From assembly GCA_025964465.1 (NCBI GenBank), contig JAOPYS010000274.1, positions 1-12,716 on the forward strand: a stretch of DNA of 12,716 bases, written 5' to 3'. Positions 4,897 through 10,733 of the stretch are shown one piece after another (the stretch's first letter is position 1; each line of letters starts with the position of its first letter). The notes beneath the pieces are model-generated. The model was given only the letters and a program-made list of their open reading frames with translations. It had not been told where the DNA came from and made no database searches. Source of the stretch: Thermoleophilia bacterium. GTDB taxonomy: Bacteria > Actinomycetota > Thermoleophilia > Gaiellales > SKUG01. Made by a program: the position numbers and the translations under genes.

Positions 4897-6726
4897 TCAG
4901 CGGATGACGACGGCTACCGACGTGCTCGATCCGGACGAGATCGACTGACAGAACACGCCGAAGCCGAAGCCGAAGCAGCGACGCCCGTGCAGGCGAGGAC
5001 GCTTGGCGAGCTTCGTGATCTCGATCGCGCCGATGCGCGACGGGAGCGCCCGGTTGCCGGCGCGGTCGATGGCCACCACGCGCGTGAGGTAGCGGCCGGG
5101 GGTGAGACCGCGGACCTGCACCGTCTGCAGCTGGGGACGGACGCGCGCGGCGCCCGGCGGGTACCAACCGATCCCGAAGCCGATCGCGGCAAGCGCGTCG
5201 CGATCGCACACGCCCTGCGCGCCCGTGCGAGCGAAGTCACGCCACCGCCGGCCGACGGGCCGCACCTGCAGGACGTGGGTGGCGATGCAGTCGTCGTCCA
5301 CGGCGCTCCTCCACCGCACGGTGTAGCCGCCGCGCGGAGTGGCCTTTCCGGCCGGGCGCCCGGCGCGCGACGGACGGTGCGAATCGATCGGCGCGAGCAC
5401 CTGCTTCGGGGCGCCGCGTACCACGTTGCCCTCCGCGTCGATGGCGTCGATCCGGACCTGCCGGCGATCGGCCTGCCCGGCGCGGCGCGGCTTCCATCCG
5501 CGGATCACGACGCTGCGCTCGAGCCGGTCCGTTGCCCCGACACCCACCACGATGGGGGTGCTCGTCACGAAGTTGCCGAACCCGAAGAACCCGCCGAGCG
5601 AGGTGAGGTCGGCCTCCCGGTAGACGCGGTAGCGCTGGGGCGTGCCCGTCGGTGCATCCCAGGAGACCCGCAGCGCATCCGCGCCAGCGGGGACGGCGCC
5701 AACCTGCGTGACGCGGCCGAGCCCACCGGGGCCGGTAGCCGGCGTTGCGGGGATCGAGGCGATCCAGTCGCGCAGGGCGTCGACGCGCGCATAGACGGTC
5801 CAGCCAGTGCATGGGGACGCGTCGCTGGTCCAGCTGGTCACGCCGACCACGCGCAGGGAGCCGTCGGCTGCGGGCGCGTAGAGCGGCCCGCCACTGTCAC
5901 CGAAGCACGCGTTGCGCGCGCCGCGTGCCGTGACCGGGTCGCCGGCGACGCCGGCGCAGAGCATGGTCGCGGGGTCGAAGTCGGACGCGTCGCGGCCGAG
6001 GCCACCATCGGAGCGCTCGCAGCGGCGGTCCGAGCGGATCGGCATCCCAACCTTGCGCAGCGGGGCCGCGCCCCTGCGGGTGACGTTGGACCGGAACATC
6101 TGCACCTGGCCCCAGCCGACGGAAACCGCCCCCGTGAGGCGACCCTGTCCTCCACCCCACACGCCGACCTCGTCGGCGCCGACGATCGGGACGGGCTGCA
6201 CGCCCCGCACCGGCGATGCCAGGCGCAGCACGGCGACGTCGTAGTCGGGGTTGGTCGAGCCGAGCTCGAGCCCGGCCAAGGAACCGTAGCCCCACCCGAA
6301 GCCGCCGCCCGACACGGGCACGTAGCGCGGATGGACGAACACGTCGGCGACGCGGATGCGGCCGGCGCTCGTGTGCGTTCGAGCGAGGGTCGGGGTGCCG
6401 ACGAGCACCTCGTAGCCGTCGATCGACAGCTCCGGCGCGTTCGACGACACGCAGTGCGCCGCGGTCAGCACGAGCGTGGGCGCGATCAGCGTGCCGCCGC
6501 AGACGTGTGTCGCGTGGTCGGGGATCTTGGAGGCGAGCGCGGCGGGCGCGCGATAGCGCGACTGCACGCTGACGGTGGCGCCGTAGCGAGTCGAGAACTC
6601 CGTCCCGGTCACCTTGGTGCCCCCGACGATGCGCGACGAGGCAGCGTTCGCCCCGCCCGCGATCGAGCCGGCGAGGACGCTGGCGGTGAGCAGGACGGAG
6701 GCGGCGCGGCGCAGGGTCACGTACAT
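4897..6726 (-). CDS. Secreted trypsin-like (S1) serine protease with two C-terminal Fn3-like domains, 609 aa
   Basis: Same plan as the next gene, its likely duplicate. It has a signal peptide (about 1-29, GGANAA), an activation site R32/IVGG, and the triad H91 (TAAHC), D163 (DYDVAV) and S278 (GDSGGPL). The S1 disulfides are C76-C92, C236-C257 and C274-C306. Position 189 is Asn272, again not Asp, so cleavage specificity is probably not tryptic. A Gly/aromatic insertion, GGGFGWGYGS (140-149), sits before the catalytic Asp. Two Fn3-like segments follow (about 338-445 and 453-570), with C480-C507 matching a cysteine pair in the paralogue. A unique tail (580-609) contains repeated FG and C584/C593, then a Ser/Thr-rich beta-like end. 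The start at 6726 has no good ribosome site but a -10 box directly before it, suggesting a leaderless message; GTG two codons later is an alternative. Confidence 0.9.
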   Translation of the reverse strand: MYVTLRRAASVLLTASVLAGSIAGGANAASSRIVGGTKVTGTEFSTRYGATVSVQSRYRAPAALASKIPDHATHVCGGTLIAPTLVLTAAHCVSSNAPELSIDGYEVLVGTPTLARTHTSAGRIRVADVFVHPRYVPVSGGGFGWGYGSLAGLELGSTNPDYDVAVLRLASPVRGVQPVPIVGADEVGVWGGGQGRLTGAVSVGWGQVQMFRSNVTRRGAAPLRKVGMPIRSDRRCERSDGGLGRDASDFDPATMLCAGVAGDPVTARGARNACFGDSGGPLYAPAADGSLRVVGVTSWTSDASPCTGWTVYARVDALRDWIASIPATPATGPGGLGRVTQVGAVPAGADALRVSWDAPTGTPQRYRVYREADLTSLGGFFGFGNFVTSTPIVVGVGATDRLERSVVIRGWKPRRAGQADRRQVRIDAIDAEGNVVRGAPKQVLAPIDSHRPSRAGRPAGKATPRGGYTVRWRSAVDDDCIATHVLQVRPVGRRWRDFARTGAQGVCDRDALAAIGFGIGWYPPGAARVRPQLQTVQVRGLTPGRYLTRVVAIDRAGNRALPSRIGAIEITKLAKRPRLHGRRCFGFGFGVFCQSISSGSSTSVAVVIR

Positions 6727-6732
6727 GACGTG

Positions 6733-6761
6733 ACCCTACCCCGACTGCTCGCATTTCGGAA
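6733..6761 (-). promoter_or_regulatory. Possible promoter of the protease pair, leaderless
   Basis: Minus-strand TTCCGA (6761-6756), a 17-bp spacer and TAGGGT (6738-6733) stand so close to the ATG (6726) that transcription would begin at or next to the start codon. The -35 is weak (3 of 6). Leaderless mRNAs are common in Actinobacteria and would explain the missing ribosome site. Confidence 0.35.
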
Positions 6762-6824
6762 CGTCACCGAATCGCAGGCAGGCTACGAACTCGCGCACGA
6801 CCCGGTCCTCAGCCCTGATGTGAG

Positions 6825-8327
6825 CTACGCGTCGAACTTCAGCTCGTCGATCTGCGCCTTCTGGATCTTGCCGGAGAAGTCGATGTACAGCGCCTTCCAC
6901 TCCGTGTACACGTCGAGCGCGGCGGTGCCGGCATCGCGGTGGCCGTTGCCGGTGCCCTTCGTGCCACCGAACGGCAGCTGGATCTCGGCGCCGGTCGTGC
7001 CCGCGTTGATGTACGTGATGCCGGTGTAGAGGTCGCGCATCGCGCGGAACGCGAGGTTCACGTCCTTCGTGAAGATCGAGCTCGACAGGCCGTACGTCGT
7101 GTTGTTGGCGACGGCGATCGCCTCGTCGAAGCTGCCGACCTTGATGAGCGCCGTCACCGGGCCGAAGATCTCCTCCTGCGCGATGCGGGCGTTCGGGTCC
7201 ACGTCGCCCCACACCGTGGGCTTGTAGAAGAAGCCGTCGGCCAGGTCGCCCTCGGTCGCGCGCTCGCCACCGGTCAGCAGCGTGGCTCCGTCGGCCTCGC
7301 CGATCTCGCGGAACGACGCGATCTTGTCGAGCTGGCGCTGGTTGATGACCGGCCCGAGCGTGACGTCCTCGTCGAGGCCGTGGCCGAGCTTCATCGCCTC
7401 GGCGCCCTCGACGACGCGGCGCGCGACCTCGTCGTACACCTTCTCGTGGATCACGATGCGGCTCGCCGCCGTGCAGCGCTGCCCGGCCGTGCCGAACGCG
7501 CTCCAGACGATGCCCTCGACCGCGAGGTCCAGGTCGGCGTCCTCGTGCACGATGATGACGTTCTTGCCACCCAGCTCGAGCGACACGCGCTTGAGGTCCT
7601 CGGCCGCGCCCTTGGTGATCTTCTTGCCGGTGTCGGTCGAGCCGGTGAAGGTCACGAGGTCGACGTCGGAGTGCTCGACGATCGCCGCGCCCACCGGGCC
7701 GTGGCCGAACACGACGTTGACGACGCCCTTGGGCAGCCCGGCCTCGACCAGGATCTCGACGAGGCGCAGCGACAGGATCGGGGTGTCCTCCGCGGGCTTG
7801 AACACGACGGTGTTGCCGCAGATGAGCGCCGGCGCGAGCTTCCACGACGGGATCGCGATGGGGAAGTTCCACGGGGTGATCGCACCCACGACGCCGACGG
7901 GCAGGCGGGTGGAGAGCGCCATCTTGTCGGGCAGCTCGCTGGGCACGACCTCGCCGAACAGGCGCCGGCCCTCGCCGCCCATGTAGTAGAGCATGTCGAT
8001 GGCTTCCTGCACGTCGCCGCGCGTCTCGGCCAGGACCTTGCCCATCTCGCGGGTCATCTCGCGCGCGAGGTCCTCCTTGCGCTCCACCATGATCTCGGCG
8101 GCCTTGTAGAGGATCTCGCCGCGGTGCGGCGCCGGCATGAGGCGCCACCGGTCGAACGCGGCGCGCGCGGCCTTGACGGCGCGGTCGACGTCCTCCGGGG
8201 TGCTCTCGGGGAACACGGCGAGCAGCTCGCCGTTGGCGGGATCCTTCACCTCGAAGGTGGCGCCACCTGCGCTGTCCACCCATTCGCCGCCGATGAAGTT
8301 CTGGTACGTCGCCGTGGCCACGGTCAT
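6825..8327 (-). CDS. NAD(P)-dependent aldehyde dehydrogenase, 500 aa
   Basis: Full-length member of the ALDH superfamily, which oxidises aldehydes to carboxylates in the cytosol. Catalytic C285 sits in GTAGQRCT, general base E251 in SLELGGKN, and oxyanion residue N154 in PWNFP. Cofactor contacts are K177 in VFKPAE, FTGSTDTG (227-234) and EEIFGP (385-390). Overall length is normal for the family. The PWNFPIAIPSWKLAPAL segment, the GQRCTAASR motif and the C-terminal GGTKGTGNGHRDAG resemble ALDH7-like and semialdehyde dehydrogenases used in amino-acid or polyamine breakdown, but the substrate cannot be fixed from sequence. The start at 8327 has GGAGG six bases upstream. It appears to stand alone: the strong hairpin at 8381-8409 separates it from the gene upstream, and a 98-bp gap follows it. 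A TAGGCT -10-like box lies at 8369-8364. Confidence 0.95.
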   Translation of the reverse strand: MTVATATYQNFIGGEWVDSAGGATFEVKDPANGELLAVFPESTPEDVDRAVKAARAAFDRWRLMPAPHRGEILYKAAEIMVERKEDLAREMTREMGKVLAETRGDVQEAIDMLYYMGGEGRRLFGEVVPSELPDKMALSTRLPVGVVGAITPWNFPIAIPSWKLAPALICGNTVVFKPAEDTPILSLRLVEILVEAGLPKGVVNVVFGHGPVGAAIVEHSDVDLVTFTGSTDTGKKITKGAAEDLKRVSLELGGKNVIIVHEDADLDLAVEGIVWSAFGTAGQRCTAASRIVIHEKVYDEVARRVVEGAEAMKLGHGLDEDVTLGPVINQRQLDKIASFREIGEADGATLLTGGERATEGDLADGFFYKPTVWGDVDPNARIAQEEIFGPVTALIKVGSFDEAIAVANNTTYGLSSSIFTKDVNLAFRAMRDLYTGITYINAGTTGAEIQLPFGGTKGTGNGHRDAGTAALDVYTEWKALYIDFSGKIQKAQIDELKFDA

Positions 8328-8352
8328 GCCCGCCTCCGAGAATCGAATCTGC

Positions 8353-8436
8353 TGTTCGACCAGAGCCTATCGAAGCACGACGAGGGCCCGCGCTGCGCGC
8401 GGGCCCTCGGTGGTGCGAACTTGGTGTTCGATCAGA
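8353..8436. repeat. 12-bp imperfect direct repeats flanking the terminator
   Basis: TGTTCGACCAGA (8353-8364) and TGTTCGATCAGA (8425-8436) differ at one base and lie on either side of the strong hairpin. The right copy covers the stop codon (8432-8434) of the secreted-protein gene. The arrangement copies that at 1021-1111, but the repeat is shorter and could be chance. Confidence 0.4.
8381..8409 (-). terminator. Strong 13-bp hairpin terminator
   Basis: CGAGGGCCCGCGC (8381-8393) pairs perfectly with its complement (8397-8409) around a 3-base loop, all but one pair G-C. It begins 22 bp after the stop of the secreted-protein gene and lies before the ALDH start. No U-run follows, which is usual for GC-rich actinobacteria. 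It probably isolates the ALDH gene from upstream transcription. Confidence 0.65.
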
Positions 8437-8935
8437 ACGCGACGGCGGCGTTCGTCTCGGTCCAGACGATGCCGACGTCACTCGCCTGCACGGCGACCCA
8501 GCCGGTGCGCGGGGTGTAGACCCAGCGCCAGGCGGGCGCGCCGGCGTACGGGTACAGGTAGCCGGTGGTGCCGCCTGCGAGCGTCACGCTCTTCCAGGCA
8601 CCGTTGGTCCAGGACCACCCCGTGTAGCGCGGCGACACGAAGCACTGGGCCGTGGGCTGGTTGCCGAGGTAGCCGCGGTAGGGCTCGATGCCGCAGGTGC
8701 CGGGGTTGCCGACCCATGCGTAGGGCCCGACCTGGTTGGGATAGGCGGTGGCAGGCGCGTAGCACTTGTACGCCGATGCGAGGCCGTACCCGCCGTTCTC
8801 GAAGCCGCAGCGCGTGCTGCCGTTGGAGATCGCGGCGTCGGCGCTCGAGGCGACGAGCAGCGTGCAGGTGGCCGCGACGACGAGCGTCATCGCGATCGTG
8901 ATGAGAGTGCGCGTGCGCACGGCGAAACCGGTCAT
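8432..8935 (-). CDS. Secreted Trp/Tyr-rich protein of unknown function, 167 aa
   Basis: A clear signal peptide (residues 1-34: basic start, hydrophobic 11-29, ASSADA before the cut) leads to a mature protein of about 133 aa. It is rich in Gly, Tyr, Trp, Pro and Thr, with few charges. Four cysteines (C43, C58, C81, C98) lie in the first half and could form two disulfides. The second half alternates aromatic residues (GWSW, AWRWVY, GWVAV), suggesting a small beta-sheet domain that might bind carbohydrate or cell wall; I recognise no family. C24 lies inside the hydrophobic core without a lipobox, so it is not a lipoprotein. The start at 8935 has GGGGGGAAG upstream. It has its own promoter, a structured leader and a strong terminator, so it is a single-gene unit and perhaps well expressed. 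Confidence 0.85.
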   Translation of the reverse strand: MTGFAVRTRTLITIAMTLVVAATCTLLVASSADAAISNGSTRCGFENGGYGLASAYKCYAPATAYPNQVGPYAWVGNPGTCGIEPYRGYLGNQPTAQCFVSPRYTGWSWTNGAWKSVTLAGGTTGYLYPYAGAPAWRWVYTPRTGWVAVQASDVGIVWTETNAAVAF

Positions 8936-8964
8936 GTGATCTTCCCCCCGGAAGCTCGATCAGA

Positions 8965-8993
8965 CCTCGCGTGGTTGCCTGGTGGCAGCGAGG
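8965..8993 (-). promoter_or_regulatory. Leader hairpin upstream of the secreted-protein gene
   Basis: In the presumed 5' leader CCTCGC (8993-8988 on the minus strand) pairs with GCGAGG (8970-8965), and TGCC (8987-8984) with GGCA (8979-8976), around loop ACCA. A 5-base bulge, ACCAC, lies on one side. It sits between the promoter and the ribosome site (about 8943-8950). It could stabilise or regulate the mRNA; I cannot match it to a known riboswitch. Confidence 0.35.
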
Positions 8994-9006
8994 TACGTCC
9001 GCTTCG

Positions 9007-9035
9007 AAGGTACGACCGATTCCGAACGACGTCAA
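9007..9035 (-). promoter_or_regulatory. SigA-type promoter of the secreted-protein gene
   Basis: Minus-strand TTGACG (9035-9030), an exact 17-bp spacer and TACCTT (9012-9007) match the housekeeping pattern seen before the tRNA. The predicted start near 9000 gives a leader of about 65 nt that contains the hairpin at 8965-8993. Confidence 0.6.
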
Positions 9036-9057
9036 TCGTCGCGTCGCAGGCGCAGCG

Positions 9058-9282
9058 TCAGGACGGGTCGTGCAGTGCGGGGAAGGTCCCGGGGCGGGCA
9101 CGGCGGCGGTCGCGCGTGAGGCGGCGCTCGGCGATCTCCGCGCTGATCTCGTCCTCGCCGTCGCGGCGGTTCTCGCTCCGACGGTCGACGATCACCTGCA
9201 CGTTGGAGTTGGAGCGGTAGTGCTCCACGAGGCGGTCGTAGAGCTCGTCGGCGAGCTCGGGCGGGATCACACAGTAGATCAT
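9058..9282 (-). CDS. Hypothetical protein, 74 aa, with RR-rich C-terminal half
   Basis: The first 32 residues (MIYCVIPPEL to NVQVIV) read like a small alpha/beta unit: strand, helix ADELYDRLVEHY, strand NVQVIV. DRRSENRRD (33-41) and an Arg-rich tail ending ARPGTFPALHDPS follow. A V-x-V-D-RR-x-x-x-RR pattern occurs in many small bacterial proteins of unknown role; I cannot name a domain. The start at 9282 has GGAGG about ten bases upstream and overlaps the preceding gene's stop as ATGA, so translation is very likely coupled. It therefore probably works with the zinc-ribbon protein. The basic tail might touch RNA or DNA; that is a guess. Confidence 0.7.
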   Translation of the reverse strand: MIYCVIPPELADELYDRLVEHYRSNSNVQVIVDRRSENRRDGEDEISAEIAERRLTRDRRRARPGTFPALHDPS

Positions 9283-10094
9283 CGGACGGTTTCCTCCACG
9301 ACGGGGCTGACGTCTTCCTGCCCGGCTGCGGTCGCGAGCGCACCTGACTCGCGGACCGTGCCGTCGGGAGCGACGATGCAATTCCAGTGCTGCCAGCGCG
9401 GCTGCAGCTCCGACAGGTACTGGCCACGCACCTGCTCGATGCCATCGGGCATCACGCGGAACTGGTACCAGACGATCTCCCACGCCACCGTCAGGATGAC
9501 CTCGCGGTCGGTCGCCGAGCGCGGCGCGACGCTCGAGCGTGGTGCGCCGAGGGTGCGGTACAGGCCGGCGAGCGTGCGGGCGTGCGGGGACTGGTTGAAG
9601 GCGGCGAGCGCGACGGGGATGGCGGCGGAGCCGACGGGCACCGAGCCGAGGGCGAAGGGATCCATGGGCGCGGCGGCGGCAGCGGCGCGGCGCCCGCGGC
9701 GACCCTTGCCGGCATCGGCTGCGGCTGCGGCGGCGGCAACGGCGGCGCTGCCCTGCACGGGTGCTGGGGCGGTGCGGCGCTTGCGACGCGTGGCCTTGGT
9801 GGAGCGGCCACCGACGATGGCGCGCACCGTGGCGGCCATGCGGGCGGCGACGCCGCCCGAGCGTGCGGACGCCACTTCCTCGGCGGTGGAGGGGCGCGGG
9901 CGCAGGCCGAAGCGGTGGGCGCGGCCCACGCACAGCTGGCACACGTCGAAGGGGCCTTCGCCCGCCATCGTGAAGTAGCCGACGGAGCGCTCACCCATCA
10001 GCAGGGTGCGCCCGCACACGCGGCAGCCCACGACCTGGCGGGAGGAGGTCGTCGCGAAGGTGGCGACGGCATCGGTGTGGGGCGTGACTGGCAT
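9279..10094 (-). CDS. Zinc-ribbon protein with basic linker and unknown C-terminal domain, 271 aa
   Basis: The N-terminus carries two CxxC knuckles, CRVC (24-27) and CQLC (52-55), with the spacing of a zinc ribbon. An Arg/Lys/Ala-rich low-complexity linker (about 97-143) includes TRRKRR and two runs of alanine, like a histone-H1 tail. A C-terminal domain (about 145-245) has a Trp/Tyr-rich core (VAWEIVWYQFRV, 203-214; LQPRWQHWNCIV, 230-241). I know no name for this domain. The parts suggest a nucleic-acid-associated or regulatory protein, by inference only. The start at 10094 keeps the zinc ribbon; no strong ribosome site precedes it, and a TACCAT box close upstream hints at a short or absent leader. 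The gene overlaps the 74-aa gene downstream by ATGA and is divergent from the plus-strand gene at 10269. Confidence 0.75.
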   Translation of the reverse strand: MPVTPHTDAVATFATTSSRQVVGCRVCGRTLLMGERSVGYFTMAGEGPFDVCQLCVGRAHRFGLRPRPSTAEEVASARSGGVAARMAATVRAIVGGRSTKATRRKRRTAPAPVQGSAAVAAAAAAADAGKGRRGRRAAAAAAPMDPFALGSVPVGSAAIPVALAAFNQSPHARTLAGLYRTLGAPRSSVAPRSATDREVILTVAWEIVWYQFRVMPDGIEQVRGQYLSELQPRWQHWNCIVAPDGTVRESGALATAAGQEDVSPVVEETVR

Positions 10095-10222
10095 CCGCAC
10101 CGATGGTAGCGGCGCCCGGGCCGGCTCGATATGCGCGTCGGGGCTGCTCGGCCGCGTCGGGCCAAGGCCGGGGCGGGTCCACCCCATCGCGCCGCCCGAA
10201 GCTGTTCGTCCGTCGATCGATC

Positions 10223-10258
10223 GGGGACGCTGGCGCCGATCCCCACCCCAGCGACCCC
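10223..10258 (+). promoter_or_regulatory. Leader hairpin next to the ribosome site of the plus-strand gene
   Basis: GGGG-A-CGCTGG (10223-10233) pairs with CCAGCG-A-CCCC (10248-10258): ten G-C-rich pairs with one A/A mismatch and a 14-base loop. It ends 2 bp before the ribosome site GAGGA (10261-10265). An alternative stem GATCGG/CCGATC (10219-10224 with 10236-10241) uses part of the same bases, so the two folds exclude each other. It may tune translation; no ligand class is recognised. Confidence 0.35.
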
Positions 10259-10268
10259 ACGAGGAACC

Positions 10269-10733
10269 ATGCAGCTCACCAGCGCACCCGCCCCCGCCCT
10301 TGCCGCCAAGATGAAGTTCGACGACGTGTTCACCGCGCTCGACGCGACGGCCACCAAGCCCGTCGACGCGACGACGCTCCACGTGCAGTTCCACATGGGC
10401 AGCGACGAGGCGGCGTTCTCCAAGTTCGTGCGCGACGAGGTCGACGGCGCGAAGCTCGTGCTGGACTCGGACATGTACACGCGCTGCATGCCGGCGGCGT
10501 GGGACGCGGACCGCGCGGTGAAGTACCTGAGCAAGGGCCTGCCGGGCGTGACCGGCGTGGTGTTCGCACAGCCGCAGTCGTCCAAGCCCAACGGCGGCTC
10601 GCTGTTCGTCACCGTCGCCGATGACGCGGCCGCGTCGCACCTGCGCGCCGTGCTGCGCGACCAGGTCGACCTCGGGCTCGGCGTGCCGACCAGGATCTCC
10701 ATCGCGCCCACGCAGGGCGCGCCGGTCGCCTAG
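10269..10733 (+). CDS. Hypothetical alpha/beta protein, 154 aa (only plus-strand gene)
   Basis: I do not recognise this protein. ATG at 10269 is preceded by GAGGA four bases upstream, which excludes a longer reading from 10131. It looks like a soluble alpha/beta protein: helix KFDDVFTALDATA (16-28), strand TTLHVQFHM (36-43... including the HMGSDEAAF turn), helix 46-58, strand AKLVLDS (61-67), a Met/Trp-containing middle, strand GVTGVVFAQ (93-101), strand GSLFVTVAD (110-118), helix 119-132 and a final strand TRISIAP (141-147). There is a single Cys (C73), no signal peptide and no membrane segment. It is divergent from the zinc-ribbon gene (174-bp gap) and convergent with the sigma-factor gene, sharing stop bases with it. 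Coding reality is supported by its ribosome site and natural composition; function is unknown. Confidence 0.75.
   Translation: MQLTSAPAPALAAKMKFDDVFTALDATATKPVDATTLHVQFHMGSDEAAFSKFVRDEVDGAKLVLDSDMYTRCMPAAWDADRAVKYLSKGLPGVTGVVFAQPQSSKPNGGSLFVTVADDAAASHLRAVLRDQVDLGLGVPTRISIAPTQGAPVA

Noticed and set aside
4795..7029. 744-codon plus-strand open frame
   Set aside because: It is a shadow of the second S1 protease and the ALDH 3' end, with His/Arg/Ala-rich low-complexity translation.
6736..8481. Minus-strand 581-codon frame overlapping ALDH
   Set aside because: It is a second minus-strand frame over the ALDH gene, giving an Arg-rich sequence with no domain.
6939..8519. 526-codon plus-strand open frame over the ALDH gene
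   Set aside because: The opposite strand encodes a complete ALDH with all catalytic motifs; this frame has none.
8862..8866. Lipobox for the 167-aa secreted protein at C24
   Set aside because: The residues before C24 (VAAT) do not fit the lipobox pattern, and a normal signal-peptidase site follows at residue 34.
9661..9760. GCG/GCC repeat tract as a microsatellite or array
   Set aside because: It is the coding sequence for the Ala-rich linker of the zinc-ribbon protein, irregular at the base level.
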